This document shows positions 52,777 to 64,000 of a stretch of 64,000 nucleotides of DNA, one piece after another. The first letter of the stretch is position 1, and the number at the start of each line of letters is the position of its first letter. The position numbers and the translations under genes were made by a program. A model generated the notes under the pieces. That model saw only the letters and a program-made list of their open reading frames with translations. It ran no database searches and was not told where the DNA came from. The DNA comes from Sporothrix humicola (lineage: Eukaryota; Ascomycota; Sordariomycetes; Ophiostomatales; Ophiostomataceae). The DNA lies in contig WNYE01000013.1 of assembly GCA_021396245.1 (NCBI GenBank), positions 431,259-495,258 of the forward strand, written 5' to 3'.

Positions 52777-55315
52777 ATGGCGGAAGAAGCACAGCCAGAA
52801 ACACAGTCACAGACACAGACTGGCAGGCCCACGTGGAGTCGAAACCAAAGAACTGCATGGTACGACGACGTGAAAACGTGGGAGTGGATATCACCGTACG
52901 ATAATAACATCACTAACACCTACGTCGAACTTCAGCCGCCGATGCCATGCACGCAAGGTGAGGTGTGATGCGCCGGCACCTGGCCAGCCTTGCTCGGGCT
53001 GTCGGTCCTCAGGGACGCCCTGCATCGCCCACGAAAAGCGGAGACGGAATGTAAGTAGGGGCACCACACATAATTATCCTGTGCAAGTCACTGACTTCTA
53101 GCGCGGCCCAAACCGGCCGTCGATGCCGATGCCGACGCTGCTGCCGTCGCCTTCGGTCAGTAGCCGGAGCTCCACAACGGTAGAACCACCGAAGAACAAT
53201 GCACCCCCTTCCCGATACTCGCCGACAAATACGACCACCTCTGAAATACGATGGAACGATAGTGGAGACTACAGCGGGAGCCCCAGCCAGCGGAGTCTTA
53301 CTGCTGTAGCCGGGTCGCCACGTGGTCACCCTCCTCATCCACCTTCATCGCGGCAGCCCCGCGCTCCAAACAGTGAAGAGGTCGGCCGGGCGGCTGCCGT
53401 GCTGTCGTCGTTATCGGCCAAGACGTTTACCGTAGAGGACGATCACGATGACGACCACGAAGACAACAACGACATCAACAACAACGAAGAAGAACACAAT
53501 GGTTCAGCTTCCACATCCTCTACCGACATTACGCACCATGTCGACGCCGACGGGGCCAAGAGCCACCTGGTGGAGATGCTTGCGCAAGAGGACATGGAGG
53601 ACCGTGTGATGCAGCGCGGTGTACGCATAGTCTACGTCGGGCAGGAGTACTCCAATATTCACTATCTGATAAGGCAAAGAGCTAGGAGGGCCTCCTCGGC
53701 GCTCGTCCACCATTTCCCGTCGAACCAGATTGCCCGGCGGTACACGAGCCACGAGCTGGACCGGATCCCGCGAGAAGCGTTTGCATTGCCTCCAAAAGCG
53801 GTTGTCGATGCTTTGTTGGGGGCTTACTTCCGGCATGTCCACCCGGGCTTTCCGGTTCTGGACAAGGCCGCGTTCATGGGCCAGTACCGGCGGCGGGATC
53901 CACAGAATCCGCTATCATTGCTGGTGCTGCAGGCCGTCCTCATGGTCGGTGCACATGTTTATGGAGGCGATGACGGGGATGACACATCGACGAGTTTGGA
54001 TGCTGATACGGCCGCTCTTCTGGCGGACCGTCCTGCACTCAAGGCGACGTTCTTCCGTCGGGCAAAGATGCTGTTCGACGCCCGCTTCGAGTGGAACCGG
54101 GATGTTGTCGTGCAGGCGGCCTTGTTGCTAATGTGGCACTCTGAGGGCGTCGAAGACATTGGCGCCAATTCGTACTACTGGGTCGGCGTGGCGGCACGAA
54201 CAGCCCTTGGACTGGGAATGCACCGGGATACACGGGCGAGCACGCTGATTGCCTCTGACAAGCGGCTGTGGCGCCGTCTCTGGTGGATGCTCGTGCAACT
54301 GGACGGCATTGTCACGCTGTCGTACGGAAGACCGCCAGCGATTCGTCTCGACGAAAGCGATGTGCCCGAACTAACCGAGGAGGAGCTCTTGGAGACGGAC
54401 GACGGCGAAGAGAGCGGCATCGACGCGCCCTATTTTCTGCACCAGATGCACCTGTCGTGCATTATTGCGCGTACTCTACGAGACCGTTTTGGCCTCCAAG
54501 TGCCGCCAGACCGCCGTCGACAAGCTCTCGTGGACGCCGACCAGCGCCTTGCTCTCTGGATGTCGCGTCTTCCACCATCCACGGCAGCCTCTTGCTCTCC
54601 CTGGGCCACGATGCTGCACCTGACCTACAACAATGTTTTGATCCTATTACACAGACCACCACCTGCATCGTCTACAGAGTCATCCACGTCGACAGGTGCC
54701 AGTCAAGAAAGTATGGGCATTTGTTCAGCTGCCGCCGGTGCAATTGTTTCTCTCCTCGAAGCAGCCGTCACTCGCGGCCAGCTTCGATTCTTAAACGTCT
54801 TCGCCGTTGACGCTCTCTTGACTACCCTCATCCAGCTGAGCGCCGAAATCCGCATGGCCAATCCCATTCTGGCCGGCCATGCTCGCCAGCGGTTCGACGC
54901 TGCCATGGACATTCTGCGCAAACTGGCCGGCATCTGGCTGCATGCAGAAATTGTCCTGCGTCTGTTTGAGGACAGATCAGAGAGGGCGCGTTTGCTCGGA
55001 AAAGAGACAATGCCAGGGCCTCCACAAGGAAATGGACCACCCACTGGACCTCCTACAAGTCTGGATGTACCGCCCGCCTACTCGCCACATCCTTCACAGC
55101 ATCCAGTCACGCCTGGCAGCACTTTGCCAATGGACAGTTTTCAGTCACTGCTGATGTCGTCGACGGGGATGCCAAGTCATACGCAAGCACAACACCATAC
55201 ACAACAGCAATTGGTGCCCATGAACGACCAGCTGGACTGGACAAATCTCTACTGGGAGAACGGCTTGGCGTCGCTGAGTCCTTTCTCCGACATGCCCATG
55301 TATCTTTCCTTGTGA
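52777..55315 (+). CDS. Zn2Cys6 transcription factor, cutinase-factor (CTF1)-like
   Basis: 803 residues from exons 52777-52859, 52936-53050 and 53102-55315 (introns of 76 and 51 bases; GT ends with TTCAG and TCTAG). The first junction splits a Cys codon; the spliced cluster has Cys28, 31, 38, 47, 50 and 57 (ACRRCHARKVRC), followed by basic EKRRRN. A Pro/Ser-rich linker and an acidic Asp/Glu/Asn stretch precede VRIVYVGQEYSNIHYL and the middle homology region (ALLGAYFRHVHPGFPVLDK, WVGVAARTALGLGMHRD). The YVG...YL plus FRHVHPGFPVLD layout is typical of CTF1/Far-type regulators of lipid or cutin metabolism, but the target here is unknown. The divergent amino-acid permease is a candidate. Confidence 0.85.
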
Positions 55316-55945
55316 TCTAGACCGTTTAGGATACACTATTGAATAATGAAGAAATCAACGATAATGCAACAAAGATACGAGTCATGAAAATAATTTGAGA
55401 TAAAGATGGATGCAGATTGTAGATACTCCTAGCATCTGACGGCGCCGTGATAAGGAAATGCGAATCCGTCGGCGGCCGAGTCGCTTTAATCGCCGTGGGA
55501 TTCTGCAACAAAGAAACCGCCGAGCTTGACGCCCTAGGCGTTCTTTCCCCTGGAGGCCCTGTATTTTAGGGTCGGCGCGGGACATGTCAGGCGGCGTTCA
55601 GTTCGGCGCCGTGGACCAATCACATCGCTGCATTTCCCGTGTAAGTTGCCGCTTCTGGCCGTTCCCGACAGCAGCCACCATTTGAGGAAAGAACGACCCT
55701 GGCGAAAAGGGAACAACACTCCAAGGTTTAATACCTCCATCGATAACACAAGAGACGAAGGCTGCGAACAGTGAATCAGACAGACTTGACGAGATTTGCA
55801 AAGTCAAAGACACTAGTGCAGTTTGACGAACGACGACACGAAACTGGACTAAGTACATTTCATCGTCTCGACCACACCATCTTCTTCAGTCAACAGTCAA
55901 CATCCCCAACACGTCGACAACATCGTTTACACAAATATCGACACA
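55316..55945 (+). other. Intergenic; promoter of DUF3445 gene
   Basis: 630 bases with no gene. The last 100 bases are a C/A/T-rich leader of the kind seen before fungal start codons. Confidence 0.45.
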
Positions 55946-57178
55946 ATGACTCTCCTCGACCATCTGGCATCGTCGTTGACGGACACCAACCCCGTGGTGG
56001 TTGTTGCCCTCGCAGCCCTCGTCTCCGCCTTGGCATGGACTCTAATCCGGAGCCTGGCCGTGTCGTCGGCGAAGACGGTGAAGACGACAAAACTCGATGA
56101 AAAGACCTCTGTCCTGGAAGACCTGACTGGCTACGACAGCATGGGCCTCATCGAGCCTTTGAGTGACCTCGACTACAAGACGGAAAAGCCCGAGCGCATC
56201 TACAAGTTTGCCGACAAGTACAACCTGACCATGGGCCTGCGGAAGACAACGGTCAACACCATTACCCGCATCGACCAGCAGTACAAGGAACGCATCGCCG
56301 AGCGCAAGAAGATTTTGGAGCAGTACCCGGGCGCGCTGGGCTGCATCCCGAGCGGCGAGCCCATGGTCCGCGACTTTTACACGTTTCTGGTGACGCACTA
56401 CCTCCCGAAACGGTATCCGACCTGTTTTACTCTCACGGAGAAAGGGCTGCACAACAAGATTCTGGACGAGGTTCTGACCACAACACCACCGTCTGACATT
56501 ATCGACGTCCTCCGGTTGATCGCCCTGACGGTCGACGAGGACTTTCTCATGCTCCAGCCCGACAGCGACGGCGATGGCTACCAGCTGACGGCGTTTGTCT
56601 GGATGTACCCCGTCGGCTTCGACCCCGTCGACAAGCTCGGCATCAAGCTGAGGGATGCCCACGGCCCCGTCCCGGGCTACAAGCAGCACCTCCAAATGTC
56701 CATGGAGCGGTATTTTGCGAAACTGACGCCCGGCCGCGTCGTCGACCGCATCAACTGGGCCGTCGCCACGAACGCCAGTCTGTGCGAGCGCGGGGAGTAC
56801 CACCTGTACTCGGAGGGCGACGTCGGCGACGGCGGCAAGGCCCTGGACGAGGCCGCCAACGAAAACGACGCCCATCTCGCAAAAGATGTCGACATTGACG
56901 ACACGTGGGTGCGGTGCGAGCTCCAAACCCTGTTTGCCCTGCCGCGCCACGACGCCCGCATTCTGTCCGTTCATTTGTATTTGTACCCGCTGCGCGAGAT
57001 CAAGCAGGTCGGCCTCGCAGACGTCATGACGCGCGCCATTGACGGCTACGGCAAGGGCAATGCGCCGGGGTTTGCGCGGTACAAGCGCATCCCCGTCTGG
57101 GGCGATGCCGTCAAGGCGTATCTGGCCAGTGATGAGGATCTGCCGGAGAAGAAGGGCGAGGAGGAGAAGACTCAATGA
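55946..57178 (+). CDS. DUF3445 protein, heme-dependent oxidative N-demethylase alpha-like
   Basis: 410 residues, no intron. A membrane segment at about 16-37 (PVVVVALAALVSALAWTLIRSL) is followed by a cytosolic or lumenal DUF3445 domain. Recognisable parts are MGLRKTT, WIxxD-like IDQQYKERIAERK, RDFYTFLVTHYLPKRYPTCF, DEDFLMLQ, FVWMYPVGFDPVDKLG and NWAVATN with a late HLYLYPLREI. Bacterial relatives form a heme enzyme that removes methyl groups from amines. Fungal members are widespread and uncharacterised; membrane anchoring is common among them. The C-terminus is charged (Glu/Lys). Confidence 0.75.
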   Translation: MTLLDHLASSLTDTNPVVVVALAALVSALAWTLIRSLAVSSAKTVKTTKLDEKTSVLEDLTGYDSMGLIEPLSDLDYKTEKPERIYKFADKYNLTMGLRKTTVNTITRIDQQYKERIAERKKILEQYPGALGCIPSGEPMVRDFYTFLVTHYLPKRYPTCFTLTEKGLHNKILDEVLTTTPPSDIIDVLRLIALTVDEDFLMLQPDSDGDGYQLTAFVWMYPVGFDPVDKLGIKLRDAHGPVPGYKQHLQMSMERYFAKLTPGRVVDRINWAVATNASLCERGEYHLYSEGDVGDGGKALDEAANENDAHLAKDVDIDDTWVRCELQTLFALPRHDARILSVHLYLYPLREIKQVGLADVMTRAIDGYGKGNAPGFARYKRIPVWGDAVKAYLASDEDLPEKKGEEEKTQ

Positions 57179-57333
57179 CGCGGTAGTAGCATACACGGCA
57201 AAGCACGGAGGTTGGCGAGGCAGTAAAGCAAAACAATCAAGGACTGACGATTGCATCAAGGATTGGCAACATAAAATGTACATAAATGACATAGAAAATA
57301 GCACGCATTGTTTTGTTTCTCTCTCCCTCTCTT

Positions 57334-58114
57334 TTAATCTTCGTGCTTCTTGGACTCGACATACCAGGCACCCGTGCCCGGCCCAAACCACGGTTTCAGC
57401 TTGTCAATCTCCTCGTCAAAGAGCGGTGTGGCACCGTAGGCGTCGTGGGCTGCATGGCCTGTCCAGCCGAGAAAGTAGACGCCAAGACGGCGGTCTGTCG
57501 AAGGGAGCAGGGTGTTTGTCGACGACTCGTGCAGAGGGATACCGTCCGCATTGTTTGTGTTGGCAGCATAGGCCCAGTCGCCGCCAGTGAAGCCGTGCTC
57601 GGCCAGAAAGCAGTCCGTATACGTCTTGTGCATCGATGCTTGGAGAGATGGGTCGTGGACTGGTGCTTCTGAAACGAGGTTGATCGTAGCCTACAGGAGC
57701 GTTAGTAAGATGGAAGCCAACTTGGGTTGTCTTGATAGCATACGAATTGACAGAGAGGAGCCTCCAATGCCTGCTCCAAGTTCTGTTGCTGCTTATCCTC
57801 AAATTCAAAGAGGAGTGACGTTGCGCCGCTGGCACTGTTCAGCGCATCAATCTGCTCGGCGAGAGTCGTAGGTCGTGATCGCCATTCTGAAGGTCAGCGC
57901 GGGAAAAATGAGAGTAAAGTGACGTACGCAACTCACGGATAACCCAGCACATCTCGACGGAGCGGACAGGCAGTGAGCTCCTGGCTTTCGATGTCGGTCC
58001 ATAATACTGTGACAGAACAGATCCATGACTGGCAAGCTGAGTGCGAAGACGCGCAAAGTCAGCCGTCCGCTGGGAAGGCAGCGCAAAGCGGATAATTTCT
58101 GAGAAGAAGGGCAT
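57334..58114 (-). CDS. Hypothetical protein, probable ABM-like dimeric alpha-beta barrel
   Basis: 225 residues from three exons: 58114-57937, 57886-57744 and 57690-57334. The introns of 50 and 53 bases have GTGAGT/TTCAG and GTATGC/TGTAG ends. Without splicing only fragments are open. The short alternation of strands and helices, with TADFARLRTQLAS and the late YFLGWTGHAAHDAYG segment, resembles antibiotic-biosynthesis-monooxygenase-type ferredoxin folds found in fungal catabolic genes. No catalytic residues can be named. It converges with the DUF3445 gene (155 bases between stops). Confidence 0.6.
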
Positions 58115-58421
58115 ATCGATGTCGAGCTTAATGAAAGTGACTGTTGTATGGAATTGAGAATGAATTGGTTGCAGCTTTGGACTTATTATGTCGTCGCTCT
58201 GTGACGTCGATTTGCTGGTAGTCAGCAGTCAGTCCACTGTAAGACCGTTCAAAACCACTGCAAAAATACGCGGCGCCATTCACACTCCACAAATTGAACA
58301 AAGATTACAAAGACAAAGAAGGCAAAGAATACGAGCGCAAAAAGTTGCCAAATTAATCTCAGCTTTAATATTTGATGGCTAACAGTTCCGCCATTTTATT
58401 TCTTAATGTCTGCTCTCAACT
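58115..58421. other. Short intergenic spacer
   Basis: 307 bases between the 5' end of the ABM-like gene and the 3' end of the next regulator. Nothing recognised. Confidence 0.5.
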
Positions 58422-60116
58422 TTACGCAAACAATGGCGGCGCTGCGTTTGCACTGATGACAGTATTGTAGACACGCATCATGCCAGCTGCATCCTTATTA
58501 TTTAGACCTGCCGGGTCTGTACTGTTCAGATCCTGGAATGTCCACGCAGCCTGGATTAGGCGACGAACATGGACGAGATTTTGTGGCGGTGGAATGCAGC
58601 CTTTGCCGTCGCCGACAGCTCGCGTGCTCGACAAAACTACTCTTCTTTCATCTTCATTGCGCGCTTCGAGGCCGAGCACAAACAAGATCCAAGGGCGTTT
58701 GCATTTGCCGAGTTGTTCCAGTAAAGCAAAGCCTTCATTGAGCAATTCCTGTACGATATCGTCATCCTTGTCGAGACCCCGTCCTAGTCGTTGGAGATAC
58801 AGTTTGGCAGCCACGGCGTAAAGCTGCGACTCTGTCTCTTGATACTGTGGAGGTTCGCGACTGTACGGAGACCTGGCAGAAATATTGTCCGTGTCAACCC
58901 CAGAGACACTCGATACATGCTGGACAATGTTGTCCAGACGAATTTCGGCCTGGCGCAGCGCCTTTTTGTGCTCCGCCGAAAGATAGCTCGGGTGGTTTGG
59001 CTCGAGGACGGTGTCGACAATCTGGCACAGAATCTCGAGCAGCTCAAGCGAGCACCCGAGCGACGCGTTGACAACGTGCCGCATGGGCGAAAATACGGGC
59101 TTCGACAGGATTTTGGGCCCCTCCTTGACCATGACCTGCGCGGCCGTCCGCTTCTCCCAGTGGTGGATGCTGAACTTGTACAAGGCGTCGTGGTAGAAGA
59201 CCCAGTCCAGAATCATGGCGAGGTCGCCCTGGTAGTCGCTGTGCTCGCGGTGCATCGACATGGCCAGCCGTTTGCAGCCGCAGAAATAAATGGTGGAGGT
59301 GGCGGCGGCATTCGTGGTGTCGTCGAGGATCTCGTAGTAGTTCAACAGCATACTGGCCGCCATGGCCTGAAAGTACTGTGAGGGCTGCATTCGCCCCATT
59401 CCTGTGTTTCCAAAATTCCCAGAGTTCCCCGTGGACGCATCAATGGCGATTTGCAGTGCACGAATCGCCGTGGCCTGGTGTGCATACGCAAACTCCTTTT
59501 GGCCGAGTGTCTGGTAGGACAGCGCCGACAGCGCATTCCGTGTCGCCAGGGCCGGCGGCCCGTCGTCGGTCAGCGACATGCGCACCAGCAGCCTGTACAG
59601 GTCGCCAAACTGGTCGGCGGCGCCCGAAATCACGCCCGGCACAAGGCTGTGGCCCATTGTGGCCAGTGATGGATCCAGTAAAGCCATGGACGATGGTGTC
59701 AGGGGAGTGGGCATCAATGGGCGTGGCAGATGCATGGGGGACGGCAGTCGATTGTCCAACCGGACGGGCGCCTCGCCATTGTACAAGTAAATGTCCTGGA
59801 CAGACGCATTGACAAACTCGTAGCCGCGCTGTGTCGGCTTCTGGATAAAGTGTGCATCGCCACGTGCTGATCTGCGGGCATCGTTGTCCTTGGGCCATGA
59901 CAGCCGCAGACCGTAGCCCTCGCACGTCTTGCCGCGCTGTCTGCACTTGTCACAGCCAGGCAGTGCCCGGTCGCACGCAATCTTGCGGTCTGTTGGTTAG
60001 AGGGTGGCTGCTGAAGATAAATAGATAAAAGGGTACATACCACGGCAGTTCCAGCATCGTTTGGCTGATAGTACTTCGCCGATCTGAGATTGAGTTGACG
60101 TTGCCGTTCTGGACAT
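58422..60116 (-). CDS. Zn2Cys6 transcription factor, Fungal_trans_2 (DUF3468) type
   Basis: 547 residues from exons 60116-60041 and 59989-58422 (51-base intron, GTATGT to ACAG). Splicing joins CWNCR to DRKIAC, giving Cys21, 24, 31, 38, 41 and 48, followed by EGYGLRLSWPKD, the signature of the DUF3468-type regulators. The C-terminal part has the family's helical repeats (DQFGDLYRLLVRM, LSALSYQTLG, ILDWVFYHDALYKFSIHHW). A different class from the other four regulators in the window, which have the Fungal_trans layout. It may act on the ABM-like or SDR neighbours (inference). Confidence 0.85.
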
Positions 60117-61432
60117 GGTTGTGGTGTGGTGTATGTCGTTTGTAGTTTGTTTGAAAGGTAGTGGTGGGTTGGGAGCGCAAAAAGTTGACGTTGATTACCA
60201 ATTGGGCAGAGTGCTGCGAGAAAATTGGGAAGAAATTGCGAAAGTATGTCCCAAAGTATGGAATGGTTTCACTTGATTAAACAGCCTTGTATGAGGCACG
60301 ATGGTAGATGATATATAAAAGAGCAGAGTCAAGTAAATGATAAATATTTAGAAGATGGCAAACCAAGGTGTTTTCGTATCGTGTTGTAAGTCCTCAACGT
60401 AGTCGGCGTAATGCGAGCCGTAGCTCGTAGGCAATGAGCTGTATCGAGTTCCTCGTAAAGAAAACAATTGATGTGAGGTCCACTGGGAAGCTTGAATTAT
60501 GTCAGATGGTTGCCGAATGTGTGAAAACAATCGTAAGATGACGTGAAAGAATACGAACGTTGACGAGCATTGATGTGCGTGGGAACAGCAGTTTTCCCGC
60601 CAGGCCTGTGTTCGTCTTTCACGGGTTTGTAATCGTGCATTTTATGGGTTCAATACAGCCCGGCCGGCCCAGTGACCAGGAACGGCAAAGCCGCTTTAGC
60701 TAAGCAAACACCGAGACAATGGAAGCCCAATGCATGGCCTTCAGATACGAGTTGTGCATATTCTAGTGCTGTTCTTGATTCTTTTTAGTCCGATTCCACA
60801 TTCATTGACCATCTGATTGTATCTACAAGGAATATTGTAGCTGTTGCGTTGCGCGTCAATCCTGTCGGCGCATCTCAGGGCAACCCCGCCAATGGGCATT
60901 TCCCGCCGCCACGGCCAACAATTGATGCGCAGGCCGATAGACGCAAGAATTCAACCAACAATTCAACCAACAATTCATCCACGCAAGCTGGGAACCTCTA
61001 TTCGTACCTGAGGCGCAACGGGGGTAGCATCCCGATGCATGACTCGTTCTGACTGCATGTCACATACGTCTGTTCTCGAAGCTTGGCAGGAACAGTAAAC
61101 TTCCACGTCCTCAACGTCAGCTTTAACTTCAACTTCAACGTCAAGTCATCTTGTCACAGCATTTTGGTACGTCGTGCAAATTAGAATCTATTTGTTGTGT
61201 ATTTACAAATTATTCAATTTTCTCTCGATTTATTTAGTATTTTCTTTTCTTAGAAAGAAACATGTGAGAAAAATGCACCGAAATTTACTGTCTGTTTTGA
61301 AAATATTCATATACTAGCATACAAGAAAAATTATCAAGAAAATAAGAAGTCAATTGTCGCCCATCTATAAACTATCTATCAACTGGTACAATACACCCAA
61401 CTACTACTAAAGTAGACATCATCCAGACACGT
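60117..61432. other. Intergenic, no gene recognised
   Basis: 1.3 kb. It contains two exact copies of ATTCAACCAACA (60949-60972) plus a partial third, a run of CTTCAAC-like repeats near 61120-61145, and an AT-rich 3' part (61180-61370). A small frame at about 60849-61052 lacks an ATG start and motifs. Confidence 0.5.
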
Positions 61433-62191
61433 CTAAGCATACGTCAGGCCACCGTCAATGTTGAGCACCTGGCCGGTGACAAACGAGCTGCCCGGGCTGG
61501 CCAGGAACGCAATGGCGTCCGCGCACTCCTGAGTAGTGCCGTTGCGCTTAATGTGCTGGTCGGCGCGGAAGCGCTGAACGTAGGGGCTGTCCTCGGGAAA
61601 CACAAGGTCGGTCTCGATGGGGCCGAGCAGGGCGACGTTGACGGTGATGCCGCGGGGCGCAAAGTACTCGGACCAGCCGCGGGACATGCTGTGCAAAGCT
61701 GCCTTGGAGCCGCCGTAAAAGTTGCCGGCCGCGATGCCGAAGCGGGCAACCACAGAAGAAATGTTGACGATGCGGGCGCCCGGGGCCGTCAGGTGGGGTT
61801 CGGCGGCCTGAATGAGCAGGAAAATGCTGCGGACGTTGACGTTGAAGATGGAGGTAAAGTCGTCAACGGTAAACGAGGCCAGGTCCGGCTTGGCAGATAG
61901 CATGGCGGCGTTGTTGACAATGACGTCAATGGTGCGGCCCGGGAAGGCAGCAGTGGTGGCCGCAATAATGTCCGTGCCAAACGAGACACTGCTGGCGTCG
62001 GCCTGGACAGCCACAGCCTTGACGCCGACAGCCTGCAGGGCCTCGACGTTCTTGAGGGCGGCGTCCTTGCTGGTGTTGTAGTGCAGAACAATGTCGGCGC
62101 CCTGTTTGGCGAGCGTCAGAGCCGTGGCGAAGCCGACACCGTTGGCCTTGCCGGCGCCAGTGACAATCGCGAGCTTTCCCTGGAAAGACAT
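61433..62191 (-). CDS. Classical short-chain dehydrogenase/reductase
   Basis: 252 residues, one exon. TGAGKANGVG at 11-20 is a slightly expanded cofactor loop; NNAA is at 93-96; catalytic Ser145/146 with Tyr159-x3-Lys163 (FYGGSKAA). The C-terminal SSFVTGQVLNIDGGLTYA is typical of 3-oxoacyl-reductase-like SDRs. Probably NADP-dependent and cytosolic. The substrate cannot be assigned. It is not closely similar to the SDR at 19557. Confidence 0.9.
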   Translation of the reverse strand: MSFQGKLAIVTGAGKANGVGFATALTLAKQGADIVLHYNTSKDAALKNVEALQAVGVKAVAVQADASSVSFGTDIIAATTAAFPGRTIDVIVNNAAMLSAKPDLASFTVDDFTSIFNVNVRSIFLLIQAAEPHLTAPGARIVNISSVVARFGIAAGNFYGGSKAALHSMSRGWSEYFAPRGITVNVALLGPIETDLVFPEDSPYVQRFRADQHIKRNGTTQECADAIAFLASPGSSFVTGQVLNIDGGLTYA

Positions 62192-63885
62192 TTTGGTGCG
62201 TGAGAAGATAAGAGGTTTGAGAGTGGGTTTGTGTGGAATTGTGGTTTTTGTTATGAGAGTTGAGTTGAGTTGAGTTGAGATGTGAAGATGTTGATGCTGA
62301 TGCTGATGATAAAAAGTCGTTCAATCTGGCGATGATGAGACACTCTTAAATACTTTCCTCGTCGACATTTTCGCCGTTTCAATTCTACAAGTTACAATGG
62401 AGACGACCAGAATCCCAAGGGCAGAGAACCATCTTTGACATTCTCTTTCCATGGATGTTCGTTGTTTGCAATCCACAAACCGCGGAATTGTCGAGATATT
62501 CCGATGCCCGCAAGGTGTTTACGTGGGCTGGTTGTCTGGTCGGCTTCTGTTTTTGCCGCTTTGGTGGCATCGCTGTGTAAGTCACTGTCACCACTCTGGG
62601 TTCCTTCCTTCTCTTTCCACTCTTCTCGTGTAAGTCACTCGCTTACAACAGTACGCAACGTTGTCTATGGAACACGAGGCGGGATTTGCTAAGCACTGCA
62701 GACGCCTGTGTGCGGGAGGTCGGCCAACCCGAGAAACGTATGCGAAGGGGAGAAACAAAGGCAAGAAAATGCGCTTCCTCCCTTTAAGCCTTTGAGGGAT
62801 AAAATCGTGGCAGAATTGCAAGCCACACAGAGCTCAGCAAATCCCACAGAGGGAAGGCAACTTTTTGCGCTGCTCGTCCCAATTGGGAAGTCGCACCTGG
62901 TGTTATTCTGGCTTGGCATTGGCTGTCAGTGCGGGAAGGCCCACTCTTTCCGCCGTTTTGTGGAGACATTGAAGCTTGACCCTGGAGACGAGACTGTAAC
63001 GAGACTGCACGTTGCCGCCTCATGGACATTATGTAATTATGTAATGAGATTGTTGGATATTGTTACGAAAGAACGACTGACCAGACATGCAACTGGCTGA
63101 ATAAGAACGTCGGATCTGTTGATGAAGCCCGACGTGGCGGCAGCAACTTTGTGCGCCGTTGGTTGGGTGAGTAAAGATGTCTTCTTTAACTTACGAAGAT
63201 ACTGCTTGAAGCTTCCAAAATGTTACATGGTGCATTGAAATCATATTGTTCAGACTGTGGCGGAAGAGAGTTTCTCCAAATACCAAAACATGTTTGGCTG
63301 GTGAAAGAGAAGGAATAATGCGAGAGGAACTGAAAGCGAAGGTGACGAGAATTAACAGAGGGAAGGCACGATGGAGTGACCTTTCAGCATTCATCCACTG
63401 ACTACAGCTTCAGCACCGCTGCATCATAAAATGAAAAAGAAAAGAAACTATAGAGTTGGTAGGAGTAAGGATAGAATGTGAAATAAGCGGCTAGAATAAG
63501 GGATGGAATCAATCCAACAAACACATAACTAGAGCACAAATATCGAAAGCAAAACTCGCAGCGGCCACGAAACAGGCCGGTGACTCCACTGTAATTTAGG
63601 CACCTCAGCATATCCAGAGCACATTTCTGGTTCTTTCAGGGGTCGCATATCAAAAGCACTTACAACCAACATTGAGAGCAAAATCCGCATTTCAAAGACA
63701 CAGCCTTGCCTATCCGCCAGGATGACACACTGCGAGCGCAAGAAATTGCCATTTATTTTTCTGCCTTTGTGAACGGTTGCTTCTGCACGTCGGGAAAACC
63801 GTCACCCTGCATTGAAACATGCGTCTTTGTCAGAATCCAATTTGTTGCAATGATTGTGTAAGGAGCCGTGTAAGTGGATCGCCAG

Positions 63886-63939
<54 letters not shown>

Positions 63940-64000
63940 ATATTTTTAGCACAAACAATTGGAATGTTATCATCGGCCGTCTGCGACACACGAAAAGCTT
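62192..64000. other. Intergenic, no gene recognised
   Basis: The SDR leader holds a GAGTT/TGAGT pentamer run (about 62260-62280). A 130-codon frame at 62708-63100 has no family motifs or usual composition. A copy of CTCTTTCCGCC, also seen at the left end, lies at 62944-62954. The window ends 62 bases after a long A run. Confidence 0.5.
63886..63938 (+). repeat. 53-base A homopolymer
   Basis: An uninterrupted run of 53 A residues following GGATCGCCAG. It could be the tail of a retroposed sequence on the plus strand, a hyper-variable microsatellite, or a length-uncertain assembly feature. No reverse-transcriptase frame is seen upstream within the window. Confidence 0.9.

Noticed and set aside
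56042..57391. 449-codon antisense frame opposite the DUF3445 gene
   Set aside because: Shadow of GC-biased third positions; the plus frame has the family motifs and a good start.
62708..63100. 130-codon plus-strand frame at the right end
   Set aside because: No ATG context, splice structure, family motif or neighbour support; treated as chance.

Overview
The window is nuclear DNA of a filamentous ascomycete. Genes carry short GT-AG introns (mostly about 40-70 bases), often splitting the cysteine motif of Zn2Cys6 regulators, and the families are typical of Pezizomycotina (fungal TauD/TfdA dioxygenases, DUF3445, NCS1 and APC permeases, GPI-anchored subtilases). I would guess Sordariomycetes, but the sequence alone does not give a genus. 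Exon models were built by hand from splice signals, reading frame and family motifs. I ran no alignment or gene predictor.

Layout. 1-1822: no convincing gene. 1.8-9.5 kb: a large Zn2Cys6 regulator, divergent from an alpha/beta hydrolase, then an aromatic-ring FAD monooxygenase and a small membrane protein. 9.9-15.0 kb: a 1702-residue secreted, probably GPI-anchored subtilase with a long Ser/Ala/Val-rich stalk. 16.6-32.7 kb: a metabolic block with two further Zn2Cys6 regulators, an SDR, two diverged 2-oxoglutarate dioxygenases that resemble xanthine dioxygenase (XanA), a second alpha/beta hydrolase, an isopenicillin-N-synthase-fold dioxygenase and an NCS1 permease. 33.6-48.9 kb: four diverged copies of one uncharacterised gene family (CxxC/HxxC motif plus F-box-like helix), interleaved with a TauD-type dioxygenase, tRNA-Arg(TCT) and a class III aminotransferase. 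The second copy is a clear pseudogene and the fourth has an in-frame stop. 50-62 kb: an amino-acid permease divergent from a fourth Zn2Cys6 regulator, a DUF3445 (heme-dependent N-demethylase-like) protein, a probable ABM-fold protein, a fifth Zn2Cys6 regulator and an SDR. 62.2-64 kb: no gene, ending in a 53-base A run.

How it may fit together (inference). The XanA-like pair, the NCS1 permease, the ring monooxygenase, the hydrolases and the extra dioxygenase suggest uptake and oxidative breakdown of an N-heterocyclic or aromatic compound under local Zn2Cys6 control. Several promoters in this block share a TAAC(A/T)C(C/G)GC-like element. The paralogue family at 33.6-48.9 kb is the least explained part of the window.
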